In this document: piece by piece, positions 25,695 to 34,009 of the stretch
How the letters are laid out: each line of letters opens with the position of its first letter
How positions within the stretch are numbered: the stretch's first letter is position 1
Assembly: GCA_020446505.1 (NCBI GenBank)
Contig: JAGREN010000061.1
Coordinates: forward strand, 1,175 to 41,826
DNA length: 40,652 bases
Direction: 5' to 3'
Source: Novosphingobium sp.
GTDB lineage: Bacteria > Pseudomonadota > Alphaproteobacteria > Sphingomonadales > Sphingomonadaceae
Notes under the pieces: model-generated
Seen by the model: the letters and a program-made list of their open reading frames with translations, nothing else
What the model was told of the DNA's origin: nothing
The model's database searches: none
Program-made: the position numbers and the translations under genes

Positions 25695-26464
25695 GGCGCT
25701 GGCGTTCCGAAGCCGTATTTCCGGAAGATCGCAGCGGCTTCGCCGGACAACAGATAAGTCCGGAAAGCTTCGCTATCCGGGTTTTCGGAAGCCGCGAGGA
25801 TGGCAAGCGGATAGCGGATGGGTTCGTGACTGCTCTCAGGGAAGGCATCGACGACCCGGACACCCGGCTCGCTCTTCGCATCGCTCGCGTAAACTATCCC
25901 GAGCGCCGCCTCCCCTCGTGCAACCAGAGCAAGCGCAACGCGAACGTTCTCGGCGGGCACGATGCGGGATTGAACATCGGCCCATACGCCGAGTTTCTCC
26001 AGCGCCTGTCTGGCATAGCGTCCAGCCGGAACGGCGGCGGGATCGGCGACGGCCAGCTTGCCAGCGCCGAGCAGGCGCGCCAGCTCAAATCCGGGAGCGA
26101 TACTGATGCTGGCATCGCTCTGCGCCGGCGCCACAAGCACGAGACGGTTGGTCAGGAACGTCATGCGCGTTTGCGGCTTGATCCTGGCGTCCTTCTCCAG
26201 CGTATCCATCCATTCCTCGTCAGCCGAAACGAACAGGTCGGCTGGCGCGCCAGCCTCGACCTGCCGTGCCAGTGCCGAGGTCGAGGCAAAGGAAAGGACT
26301 GGCTTGGGGTGGCCTTGCGCCGACCAGTCGTCTGCTGCCTCGGTCAGCGCGTCCTGCAGGCTTGCAGCGGCGAGGACCAGTGGACCCTTGCCCTCCTTCG
26401 GTCCAGCGCAAGCACATGCGAGAAGCGCCACGGCCGCGACTGCCATCCGGATCACATTGCCCAT
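25691..26464 (-). CDS. modA: Molybdate-binding periplasmic protein ModA
   Basis: The 257-residue protein has an N-terminal export signal ending in a likely lipobox ('VALLACACAG'), then the ModA fold: 'LVLAAASLQDALTEAADDW', 'LSFASTSALARQVEAGAPAD', 'LFVSADEEWMDTL', 'LAVADPAAVPAGRYARQAL' and 'RGEAALGIVYASDA'. These supply the Ser and Ala residues that bind the MoO4 oxyanion. ATG 26464 is chosen because upstream in-frame sequence runs through the operator palindrome and encodes no signal peptide. It is first in the leftward operon modA-modB-modC. Confidence 0.94.
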   Translation of the reverse strand: MGNVIRMAVAAVALLACACAGPKEGKGPLVLAAASLQDALTEAADDWSAQGHPKPVLSFASTSALARQVEAGAPADLFVSADEEWMDTLEKDARIKPQTRMTFLTNRLVLVAPAQSDASISIAPGFELARLLGAGKLAVADPAAVPAGRYARQALEKLGVWADVQSRIVPAENVRVALALVARGEAALGIVYASDAKSEPGVRVVDAFPESSHEPIRYPLAILAASENPDSEAFRTYLLSGEAAAIFRKYGFGTPAP

Positions 26465-26492
26465 GCCGAGAGAATTCCTGCCACCGTTTCTA

Positions 26493-26512
26493 CTATATAC
26501 GGTCGTATATAG
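26493..26512. promoter_or_regulatory. Palindromic operator upstream of modABC
   Basis: A perfect inverted repeat has 9-bp arms CTATATACG and CGTATATAG with a GT centre, 29 bp upstream of the modA start. TATATA-rich palindromes in this position are typical of ModE-type molybdate regulation, though the spacing here is shorter than in the E. coli site. No modE gene is in the window. The AT-rich core may also form the -10 region, so binding would block transcription. Confidence 0.65.
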
Positions 26513-26651
26513 ATATTTGTCGCCGGGTGAAGCAGTAAGGTAGCGCGTTGCAATGCGTGAACTTGCCTTGGCAGTCCGGCCCGGAGCATAGTCTCGAATC
26601 AAGGGACCCCGATTGGAAGGTGGGTCCGCACCGACATGGGAGCGCGCGACG

Positions 26652-27230
26652 ATGCCGATCATAGACCAGACGCTGACCTACACCGACATCGGCGACCTTC
26701 TCGACCGGACCACAAACCCACGCCACAGGAAGATGCTGGAAAAGCTCTACCAGCACTCGCGCGGGGAGGTTGAAGAGGATCTCGAAGCGGTGCTCGGCAC
26801 ACTGGCTCCCAACCCTGTCTACAAGATCCAGTCACAAGGGCCGGAAATGAACCCGTCAGGCCTGGAAAACGTGCGCAGGTTCTACATCGAGCAGATTTTC
26901 GGCAAGGGCCGCCACGTTCTTGAATCGACCAAGGACCGGATCATCGTTGCCGACGATGCGATCATCACCGAGGGCAAGATCAGGATGATCCTGTGGGGGC
27001 GTGACCTGATCGATCAGGGCAATCCGGCAGTGGACGATCCCGAGGGTGTCTATCTGATGTCGTACAACTCGCTGATCGTGTGGCCCTACGACGAGGAAGC
27101 TCGCATCATCGGCGAGGAAAGCTGGTCCTATTATCCGCCCGACTGCCTCACAAAGATCGATCCTGCGGAAGCACCCGAAAGCTTCCACCGCTATGTCGCG
27201 CGGCGCAAGGAAGAGCTCGCTGCGGCCTGA
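26652..27230 (+). CDS. NTF2/SnoaL-like protein
   Basis: The 192-residue protein (ATG 26652, after GGGAGCGCG) has an alpha+beta layout typical of SnoaL-like/nuclear transport factor 2 folds. There is an N-terminal helix ('HRKMLEKLYQHSRGEVEEDL'), a 'NPVYKIQSQGPEM' strand, 'GLENVRRFYIEQIF', paired long strands ('RIIVADDAIITEGKIRMIL') and a C-terminal strand ('IIGEESWSYY'). Members are isomerases, dehydratases or cyclases, or non-catalytic. I cannot assign a reaction. It is divergent from the mod operon and converges on the epimerase gene 9 bp away; it is probably a pathway enzyme of the island. Confidence 0.7.
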   Translation: MPIIDQTLTYTDIGDLLDRTTNPRHRKMLEKLYQHSRGEVEEDLEAVLGTLAPNPVYKIQSQGPEMNPSGLENVRRFYIEQIFGKGRHVLESTKDRIIVADDAIITEGKIRMILWGRDLIDQGNPAVDDPEGVYLMSYNSLIVWPYDEEARIIGEESWSYYPPDCLTKIDPAEAPESFHRYVARRKEELAAA

Positions 27231-27239
27231 CCCGATGGC

Positions 27240-28343
27240 TTAGCGCCCGCGTTCGTCCCGGCCGCCTGTATGCTCCTTCGGGTGGGCATAGGGGTGGCTG
27301 GTATAGTTTGCGTGCCGCTCGCGCAGCGAGACTTCGCTGACCGCCTGCTTGAAGGCGCGGGCGAGCGAGATCAGCTTGTCCTCGGCTTCGTAGTCGAACA
27401 CGTCCTTGCGGCGTTGTTCGTATTCGCCGCCGTATTCCAGCGGGTTGTCACGGTACCACAGCATCGTGCGCGCGATTGCCTCGACCGAAGGCACGAGGTC
27501 GCGATAGCCGAGATCGGTCTTTATGAGGCTCGTATCGGCAAGATAGTGGTGCGGCTGGTGCTGGATCAACGCGCCTTCGGCTGAAGGCACGTCGGGAATG
27601 GAGGCAATCTCCAGTTCCACGCCTAGCACCCTGGCGCCGATCTCGATCAATTGCCGGTAAGTGACCTGCTCGTCGTCCGCACAATTGTAGGCCTTGCCTG
27701 CCGCAGCCTGCGGCTTGTCCACTGCCAGCAGGATCGCGTGGGCGGCGTTCTCGGCGTAGTGGTGCGACAGCAGGCTCATGCCGCCATCGGTCACGACGAT
27801 GGTCCGGCGCCCGTCGAGCACCCGGCGCACCAGCGACCATTCGCGCGGTGCGATCTGGCGAGGGCCATAGACGTAGGGGTAGCGGAACAGAGTCGCGTCG
27901 GGATGACGCTCGAACAGCGCATTTTCGGCCGCGACGATCTTGCCGCCGAAGGGATGGTCGCCGGGTCCGCACAGCGGGGCCGTCTCGGGAACGGGCGTGA
28001 GCTGACCCAGCGGCCATACGTCTGCCGGATCGGTAAAGCCGCGATAGGCAGCGCAGCCGCCGACTGCGAGGAAGTGACCGGTCCTACCCGCGAGCAGCTT
28101 GGAAGTGACCTTGAGTCGCCCGTAGGTCGCGATGACCACATCGAACGTGCGGTCGCCTAGCGCGGCTGCCAGTGGCTCCTCGAAATGGGGATCGCCAGTG
28201 ATGCGCTCGACATCTTCGGGGAAGGGATAGCTGTGCACGCCCCGGCTGAGCACGCTCACTCTGTATCCGCGCTGGCGCATCCCTTCGACGATGTGGGGGC
28301 CGGTCGGTCCTGTACCGCCGATTATCAGGGCTGTCTGGGTCAT
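27240..28343 (-). CDS. NAD-dependent epimerase/dehydratase-like (extended SDR) protein
   Basis: The 367-residue protein starts 'MTQTALIIGGTGPTGPHIVE', an extended-SDR Rossmann motif G-x2-G-x2-G, and has 'VVIATYGRLKVTSKLLAG', 'FLAVGGCAAYRG' and 'PYVYGPRQIAPREW'. The catalytic Tyr-x3-Lys is not clear: the region reads 'GGKIVAAENALFERHP', lacking the Tyr, so the activity may be altered. ATG 28343 is chosen because GGAGAG stands 7 bp upstream, and the longer frame would run through the regulatory region. It is divergent from the LysR gene and likely under its control. Confidence 0.8.
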   Translation of the reverse strand: MTQTALIIGGTGPTGPHIVEGMRQRGYRVSVLSRGVHSYPFPEDVERITGDPHFEEPLAAALGDRTFDVVIATYGRLKVTSKLLAGRTGHFLAVGGCAAYRGFTDPADVWPLGQLTPVPETAPLCGPGDHPFGGKIVAAENALFERHPDATLFRYPYVYGPRQIAPREWSLVRRVLDGRRTIVVTDGGMSLLSHHYAENAAHAILLAVDKPQAAAGKAYNCADDEQVTYRQLIEIGARVLGVELEIASIPDVPSAEGALIQHQPHHYLADTSLIKTDLGYRDLVPSVEAIARTMLWYRDNPLEYGGEYEQRRKDVFDYEAEDKLISLARAFKQAVSEVSLRERHANYTSHPYAHPKEHTGGRDERGR

Positions 28344-28418
28344 CGCTGAACTCTCCCATTTCCGCGAACGCTGCCAACAGGCCTGATGGTCGCTGGTGCG
28401 CCGGTTTGAAAGCGTCAA

Positions 28419-28448
28419 TTCGCGAAGCGAGCTATCGCGGTTCGCGAA
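28419..28448. promoter_or_regulatory. Tandem TTCGCGAA palindromes, likely LysR operator
   Basis: Two identical 8-bp palindromes TTCGCGAA lie at 28419-28426 and 28441-28448, 22 bp apart centre to centre, which is two helical turns. They sit in the 170-bp region between the epimerase-like gene and the divergent LysR gene. Paired sites on one face of the helix in such a divergent promoter fit a LysR tetramer that controls both genes; this is inference from position and symmetry. Confidence 0.5.
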
Positions 28449-28513
28449 CACTCGCGCCCGCGCCACTTTCGCGTTATTCCCGATGCCGCAACCTGCTCGA
28501 TTGAAACGGACCA

Positions 28514-29443
28514 ATGACGACCAAACGCGAAATCGCGATGCTCCGGCAGTTGCCCTACTTCGTCGCTGTCGCCGAGGAGCTCAATTTCCAGCGTGCGTCC
28601 GAGCGGCTCAACATCGCGCAATCGGCCCTTTCGCGCCGCATGCGCGATTTGGAGAAGGACTTGGGCGAGGTGCCGCTGTTCGTGCGGCACGCACGCGGTG
28701 TATCCCTGACGTCGAGCGGTGAGGCGCTTCTGGTAGATGCCAGGGCGATCCTGGCATTGGTCAGGGCAGCGGGACACCGGGCGGAGCAAGCGATGCTGGG
28801 CGAACTGGGCCGCATCCAGATCGCCTATTCGTCCGGCGCGATCCGAAGCCCGTTCATCACAGGGATTTTCAAGGCTTTCGACAGAGCCTTGCCCATTATC
28901 GAAATCGATACGCACCTGCTGGCAATCGAGCAGATCCTCGCAGGGCTGCGCGACCAGTCGCTGGCTGCCGGCCTGCTCTATGGCGACACGTTCGATCCGG
29001 ACTTCGCGGAACTGACGCTTGCGGAGGAAGAGTTCTTCCTTGCCCTGCCGGTCAGTCACGCACTGGCAAGCGCAAACCGCATCATGCTGGCCGACGTGAT
29101 GGAAGAGGACTTCATCTGGTATTCGCGCAGCCATGCTCCGGCGATCAGGCAAAGGCTGGAGAGCGAGCTTGAGCAACGCGGGATCACGCTGCGCGTAGCC
29201 ATGGAAAGCCCGAGCGCGGAGGCGACTCTCGGCCTCGTTTCGAATGGCCTGGGGCTCGGCTTCGCGCCTGCCTCGACGCACTGGAAGCAATCGTTCCCGG
29301 ACATCGTGCTGCGCCGCATCGACGATCTCGCCTTTTCGGCCAGGCTCAAGATGCTCTGGCTGGCAACCGAGGAGACGCCCGTCCTCGCAAGGCTGATCGA
29401 GACCGCAAAGGTCGCTATCGCGCAATTCGATGAGGAGCCATGA
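28514..29443 (+). CDS. LysR-family transcriptional regulator
   Basis: The 309-residue protein has an N-terminal winged helix-turn-helix ('LPYFVAVAEELNFQRASERL' and 'IAQSALSRRMRDLEKDLG', residues ~12-60). A linker helix and a LysR substrate-binding domain follow, with 'LAGLRDQSLAAGLLYGD' and 'GLVSNGLGLGFAPAS' on the two lobes. It is divergent from the epimerase-like gene and upstream of the thiolase/CoA-ligase operon, so it may control either or both. The ATG at 28514 is used; a second ATG eight codons in is also possible. Confidence 0.92.
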   Translation: MTTKREIAMLRQLPYFVAVAEELNFQRASERLNIAQSALSRRMRDLEKDLGEVPLFVRHARGVSLTSSGEALLVDARAILALVRAAGHRAEQAMLGELGRIQIAYSSGAIRSPFITGIFKAFDRALPIIEIDTHLLAIEQILAGLRDQSLAAGLLYGDTFDPDFAELTLAEEEFFLALPVSHALASANRIMLADVMEEDFIWYSRSHAPAIRQRLESELEQRGITLRVAMESPSAEATLGLVSNGLGLGFAPASTHWKQSFPDIVLRRIDDLAFSARLKMLWLATEETPVLARLIETAKVAIAQFDEEP

Positions 29444-29535
29444 CGATTGGTGATGGCTCGCTTCGCAAATCAGCACTTCCAGCCGGGCCCGCATAGCGAC
29501 TAGGTAAGGATCAGGAAGAACAGACTTCGGCTTGA

Positions 29536-29550
29536 GGTCCACTGTGGACC
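29536..29550. promoter_or_regulatory. 15-bp palindrome before the second thiolase-like gene
   Basis: GGTCCACTGTGGACC is a perfect 7-bp inverted repeat with a one-base centre, 23 bp upstream of the TTG at 29574. It lies where a repressor would block the start of the operon 29574-33990. The TetR-type gene at 34520 is a candidate binder; no second copy of the site was seen elsewhere in the window. Confidence 0.35.
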
Positions 29551-29573
29551 AGAACCGATGCGGGAGAGTGCAG

Positions 29574-30785
29574 TTGGCATTCGTGGCTCAACCCGGCCCG
29601 GCCCGGTTGGAGAACATCAAGGGCAAGGTGGCGATCGTCGGCGTCGGCGAATCGGAGCACAGCGCTGCGTCGGGGCGCGATCTCGACGACATGATCTTTG
29701 CTGCCATCGATGCTGCCCTTGTCGATGCTGGCCTTAAGCCGGAACAGGTCGATGGCCTGATGTTTTCCGGGCAGAGCGCTGGCCAGATGACCGTCGCGCG
29801 ATTCCGTGCTCATTATGGCCTCAATCACGACTTCTGGGAATCCGGGGCTGGCGGCGCGTTCTCCTTTGCCGCGACCGCACCGCACGATGCATGGGCGGCG
29901 ATTGAATCCGGCAAGGCCAGCGTGATTGTCAACGTTCACGGCACCAACTGGGCCAGCCAGAACAAGGCCGACGAGGGCGGCCCCGCTACCGCCCATCTGG
30001 CCGAGGCGATGAAGGCCAATGCCGAGGTGCCTTTCGGATTCATTCCCCAACCCGTCTATTTCGCTCATGTCGCGCGGCGTCACTTCGAACTGTACGGCAC
30101 GCGCCCCGAACAGCTTGGTGCGATTGCCGTCAGCTCGCGCCGTCATGCCAACGGCCACCCCGGCGCGGTGATGCGCGACAAGACGCTCACCATGGAAGAC
30201 TATCTGGCCCGCGAGCCATTCATCGATCCGCTGCGGATCGAGGACTGTTGCCTGATCTCGGATGGAGCCTGCGCCTATGTGATGACCGCGGCGGATCGGG
30301 CGAAGGATTTCCCCAGGCCGCCCGTCATCGTCGAAGGCGTGGGCTATGCCGGCGCCATTGAGGGCATCCACTTCGCCATGGAGCCGGAATTCGCTTCAAC
30401 CCCGCACCGCATGAGCGCGCCGGGCGCATTCGCCATGGCGGACCTTTCGCCGGGTGATGTCGATGTATTGGCTGTCTACGATCCCTTCACCATCGTCGCC
30501 TTGATGGCGATCGAGGATCTGGGTTTCTGCCCCAAGGGCGAGGCAGGCCGCTTCGTCGAGGGTGACCGGCTGTGGTTCGACAGGGGTAGGGCCAATGGCG
30601 GGCTGCCGTTCAACACCCATGGCGGCATGCTCAGCCATGCCTACCTGCTCGGCATCAACCATGTCGTCGAACTGGTCCGCCAGTTGCGCGGCGAGGGGGC
30701 CAATCAGGTCGCCGATGCGCAGGTCGCGGTCTATGGCGGGTTTTCGGGTGTCGATGCCGGCACGCTTGTCATGAGGAGGGGCTGA
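29574..30785 (+). CDS. Thiolase-like (SCP-x/Ltp-type) enzyme, pair 2
   Basis: The 403-residue thiolase-fold protein is read from TTG 29574, preceded by GGGAGAG at 5-bp spacing (GTG 29583 is an alternative). It starts 'KGKVAIVGVGESEHSAASGR'. The region of the thiolase nucleophile reads 'ESGAGGAFSFAATAPHDAW', without Cys. 'YDPFTIVALMAIEDLGF' and 'THGGMLSHAYLLGINHVVE' keep the Tyr-Asp and His loops. It therefore resembles Ltp2-type retro-aldolases more than true thiolases. The stop TGA shares its A with the DUF35 start. Sequence similarity to the pair 1 protein is low outside motifs, so it probably acts at a different step. Confidence 0.87.
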   Translation: MAFVAQPGPARLENIKGKVAIVGVGESEHSAASGRDLDDMIFAAIDAALVDAGLKPEQVDGLMFSGQSAGQMTVARFRAHYGLNHDFWESGAGGAFSFAATAPHDAWAAIESGKASVIVNVHGTNWASQNKADEGGPATAHLAEAMKANAEVPFGFIPQPVYFAHVARRHFELYGTRPEQLGAIAVSSRRHANGHPGAVMRDKTLTMEDYLAREPFIDPLRIEDCCLISDGACAYVMTAADRAKDFPRPPVIVEGVGYAGAIEGIHFAMEPEFASTPHRMSAPGAFAMADLSPGDVDVLAVYDPFTIVALMAIEDLGFCPKGEAGRFVEGDRLWFDRGRANGGLPFNTHGGMLSHAYLLGINHVVELVRQLRGEGANQVADAQVAVYGGFSGVDAGTLVMRRG

Positions 30786-31240
30786 TGGCCGAGGCAAAGC
30801 CCTTCCCGCTGCCGGACGTCGATGGTCCGCTCGCACCCTTGTGGCAGGCAGCATCGCAAGGCGAGTTCCGATTGCCGCGCTGCCAGCCCTGCGGCACGTT
30901 CGACTGGTATCCGACCGGCGAATGCCGCGCGTGCCATGGCAGCGATATCGAATGGGTGGCACTGAGCGGGCGAGGCACTCTGTTCTCATGGGCCGTGGTC
31001 AAGCGCGCTCTGCACAAGCCGCTTGCGCCGATCGCGCCCTATGTTTCGGCGATCGTCGTGATCGACGAGGACCGCAAGACCCGCTTCGTGACGCGGCTGG
31101 TCGATTGCGATCCGGAGAGCCTCCATGCCGGTATGCCGGTGGAAGTGTTCTTCGCGGATCTGGGTTATCCGGCTGTGGAGACAGGCGTTGCGGCTCCGCT
31201 ATTTACCTGCCGTGCGACAATTGAACGGGACGAGACATGA
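30785..31240 (+). CDS. Zn-ribbon/OB-fold (DUF35) protein, pair 2
   Basis: The 151-residue protein has an N-terminal helix ('APLWQAASQGEFRLPRC'), a four-Cys zinc ribbon ('CQPCGTFDWYPTGECRAC') and an OB fold ('GRGTLFSWAVVKRALHKPL ... YVSAIVVIDE'). It is coupled at both ends: its ATG overlaps the thiolase-like stop and its stop overlaps the acyl-CoA synthetase start (ATGA). The partner is probably the thiolase-like protein upstream, with which DUF35 proteins form a channel for acyl-CoA intermediates. The gene order is opposite to pair 1 (OB fold first there). Confidence 0.88.
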   Translation: MAEAKPFPLPDVDGPLAPLWQAASQGEFRLPRCQPCGTFDWYPTGECRACHGSDIEWVALSGRGTLFSWAVVKRALHKPLAPIAPYVSAIVVIDEDRKTRFVTRLVDCDPESLHAGMPVEVFFADLGYPAVETGVAAPLFTCRATIERDET

Positions 31241-32853
31241 ACCATCTTGATCTGAGCGATACCAGGAACCGCAATCTCGGCCGCATCCTGCAGATGCAGG
31301 CCGAGGCAGTGGGTGACGACGTCTATCTGATGAACGACGACAAGCGCGTGACCTTCGCCCAAACCGACAGCGTGGTGAACTCGATTGCGCGCGGCCTTGC
31401 CGATCTCGGCGTGGGGCGGGGCGACCGGGTGGCCTTCTTCGCCAACAGCTCGCTCGACATCATCTTCCTGACGCTGGCCGTCACCAGGCTTGGCGCGGTG
31501 TGGATCCCGATCAACGCCGAGTACAAGGGCGAGTGGCTCAGATCGACTCTGGCCGACAGCAGGCCCAAGGTGACCGTGTCCGACACCCGGCTCTGGCCGC
31601 GCCTTGCCGACGTAATCGCCGATGTTCCGCATCAACATCTCGTCCTGCGCGACCTTGGCGACAACCCGATGCCACCGCAGGCGAAACCCTTCGCATTCCT
31701 CAAATCGTTTTCCGACGCACCGCACGACATGAGCTTCATCGACTATGGCGACGTCAATGCCGTGCTGTGGACCTCGGGCACGACCGGCAAGTCCAAAGGC
31801 GTGATGCAGAGCCATAATGTGTGGGTCCGCTCTGCCGAATATGTGGCCCGGCGACATAACACGGTCCCCGGCGATGTGACGTTCAATGTCTTGCCGCTCT
31901 ATAATTCTGCCGCATGGATGATGACAATTTTCCCGGCGCTGTTCGAAGGAATCGGTTGCGCCTGCGACCCCACTTTTTCCGCCAGTCAGTTCTGGGATCG
32001 TACGCGTCACTACAAGGCGACACAGACCTTCACGCTTGGCGCGATGCACCTTTATCTGTGGAAGCTGCCAGAGCGGCCCGACGATGCCGACAATCCGATC
32101 CGCTCGGCAGGTATGACGCCGATGCCTGACAATATCATCGCCCCTTTCTGCGAACGTTTCGGTATCGAGCAGATTTCGCAGGGTTTCGGGCAGAGCGAAA
32201 GCGGCAATGTCCTGAGCCGCGATCCGACCAACAGGCCGAACCCCAAGAGCGGGGCGCTCGGCAAGGTGACGCCGGATATCGATCTGCGGCTGATTGACGA
32301 CGATGGGAATGACGTTCCGGTGGGTGTGTCTGGCGAATTCGCACTCAAGCCGAAAAAGCCGCATGTCATGTTCGAAGGCTATTTCGAGAATCCTGAGGCG
32401 ATGGCCAATGCCTTTACCGCAGATGGCTGGTACAAGATGGGCGATCTGGGGCGGCAGGACGAGGAAGGCGATTACTATTTCGTGGATCGCAAGAAGGACG
32501 CGGTGCGCCTCGCCGGCCGGAATATCTCGACGATGGAAGTCGAGCAGGCGTTTCGCGCCCATCCCGCCGTCGATGAAGTGGCCGTCTTCGGCATCAAGTC
32601 CGAGGACCTCGACGCGGAAGACGAACTGGCCGCCCATGTCATCCTCAAGCAGGGTGTGAATGCGACCTATGAAGAGATCGCCAGCTTCATCAACAATACC
32701 GCACCCTACTACTTCGTGCCGCGGTACATCGAATTCGTCGATAGCCTGCCCTACACGCCGACCAACAAGGTGCAGAAATATGTGCTCAGAGAGCGAGGAG
32801 TGAGCGACCAGACATGGGACCGCAAGGCGGCCGGTTTCGAGCTCGTGAGATAA
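31237..32853 (+). CDS. Acyl-CoA synthetase (AMP-binding, class I adenylate-forming)
   Basis: The 538-residue enzyme has the P-loop 'LWTSGTTGKSKGV' (residues ~171-183), the A5 motif near 'QGFGQSESGNV', the A7/A8 hinge 'YFVDRKKDAVRLAGRNIS', and the A10 Lys in 'TPTNKVQKYVLRERG'. It activates a carboxylic acid with ATP and CoA to the acyl-CoA. Members with this order and length act on fatty, aromatic or steroid-type acids; the substrate cannot be chosen. In the operon it supplies the CoA thioester to the thiolase-like/DUF35 pair. Confidence 0.92.
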   Translation: MNHLDLSDTRNRNLGRILQMQAEAVGDDVYLMNDDKRVTFAQTDSVVNSIARGLADLGVGRGDRVAFFANSSLDIIFLTLAVTRLGAVWIPINAEYKGEWLRSTLADSRPKVTVSDTRLWPRLADVIADVPHQHLVLRDLGDNPMPPQAKPFAFLKSFSDAPHDMSFIDYGDVNAVLWTSGTTGKSKGVMQSHNVWVRSAEYVARRHNTVPGDVTFNVLPLYNSAAWMMTIFPALFEGIGCACDPTFSASQFWDRTRHYKATQTFTLGAMHLYLWKLPERPDDADNPIRSAGMTPMPDNIIAPFCERFGIEQISQGFGQSESGNVLSRDPTNRPNPKSGALGKVTPDIDLRLIDDDGNDVPVGVSGEFALKPKKPHVMFEGYFENPEAMANAFTADGWYKMGDLGRQDEEGDYYFVDRKKDAVRLAGRNISTMEVEQAFRAHPAVDEVAVFGIKSEDLDAEDELAAHVILKQGVNATYEEIASFINNTAPYYFVPRYIEFVDSLPYTPTNKVQKYVLRERGVSDQTWDRKAAGFELVR

Positions 32854-32868
32854 GGAAAGGACAGCAAC

Positions 32869-33990
32869 ATGGAACGCTTCGTATTCAGCGGCGACGGCCA
32901 CCTTCGCGAACCCAGGGACCTGTTCACCGAAGGCCTGCCCGCCTCGATGCGCCAGTTCGGCATTCACACGCGCCGCACCGACACGCACATCATGACCTAC
33001 GCCGGCGAAAAGCTGGTCCATCGCTTCCCGCTGCGCCGCGAGACCACGACGGACGAAGACGATCCGGCCAACAACGGTCGCCCAAACCAGAAGGGCGCAA
33101 CCGATCTCGACGCCCGTATCGCCGACATGGAACTGGAAGGGATCGACGCGGAGATCGTCTTCCCGACCACCGGCATGCTCAACTACCTCGTCGAGGATGA
33201 GGATACCGAATATGCCTCGACCCAGGTCTATAACGACTGGAACGACGGCTTTTTTGCCGGGCACCTCGAGCGTTTCGTACGCTGCGGCCTGCTGCCGGTT
33301 CGCAACTTCGCCCATACCGTCGCCGAAATGGAGCGGCTTGCAGCGAAAGGCTTCACCGCTGCCATGCTGCCCAGCAACATCCCGCAGGGCGTGCCGCTCT
33401 ATAACGATCCGGCCTGGGATCAGGTCTTCGATGCGGCACAGCGCCTCGACATGGTGCTGACCCTGCACACGGCGACCGGCCGCCCCGATCTGCGCCCTGA
33501 ATCAGGGCCGGGCGGGGCGATCATCAACTATACCGACCAGATGCGCGATGCGATCCACTCGATCATGTACATGGTGGCGGGCGGCACGCTGGATCGTTTC
33601 CCCGGCGCCAAGGTCATGGTGGTCGAATCCGGCGCGAGCTGGCTCGCAGGCCTTGCCGAGCGCATGGACGAGGTTGCCGAAGGGCACGACATCTTCGTGC
33701 AGCCCAAGCTCTCGATGAAGCCCAGCGAAATCATCAAGCGGCAGGTCTATGCCTCGTTCCAGTATGACCGGGCCTGCATCATGTCGCGTTCGGTCACTGG
33801 CCACAAAGGCCTGATCTGGGGCTCCGACTATCCGCATCACGAGGGAACGTTTCCCCATTCGCGGCAAGTCGTCGAGCACCTGTTCGACGGGATCGACATC
33901 AGCGAGGAAGAAAAGGCGGACATCGTCGGCCTCAACGGCGCGCGCCTGTTCCGCCTGCCGCATCCGGCGCTCGCAAAGGTTGCTGCCTGA
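32869..33990 (+). CDS. Amidohydrolase-2 family metal-dependent hydrolase/decarboxylase
   Basis: The 373-residue TIM-barrel protein (ATG 32869 after AAGGAAAGGA) shows the amidohydrolase_2 pattern: N-terminal D-G-H in 'FSGDGHLREPRD', His in 'VLTLHTATGRPD', and the C-terminal Asp in 'LIWGSDYPHHEGTFPHS'. Known relatives are ACMS decarboxylase, gamma-resorcylate decarboxylase and ring-cleavage hydrolases such as LigJ/LigW. It would hydrolyse or decarboxylate a ring or ring-cleavage product. It is the last gene of the operon, 15 bp after the CoA ligase, and is followed by a strong hairpin. Confidence 0.9.
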   Translation: MERFVFSGDGHLREPRDLFTEGLPASMRQFGIHTRRTDTHIMTYAGEKLVHRFPLRRETTTDEDDPANNGRPNQKGATDLDARIADMELEGIDAEIVFPTTGMLNYLVEDEDTEYASTQVYNDWNDGFFAGHLERFVRCGLLPVRNFAHTVAEMERLAAKGFTAAMLPSNIPQGVPLYNDPAWDQVFDAAQRLDMVLTLHTATGRPDLRPESGPGGAIINYTDQMRDAIHSIMYMVAGGTLDRFPGAKVMVVESGASWLAGLAERMDEVAEGHDIFVQPKLSMKPSEIIKRQVYASFQYDRACIMSRSVTGHKGLIWGSDYPHHEGTFPHSRQVVEHLFDGIDISEEEKADIVGLNGARLFRLPHPALAKVAA

Positions 33991-34009
33991 CCTCGGAAGA
34001 AACCAGCAC

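Noticed and set aside
31165..33468. Long minus-strand open frame (~767 codons) across the CoA ligase and amidohydrolase genes
   Set aside because: It is fully opposite two genes with clear motifs and shows no recognisable domain.
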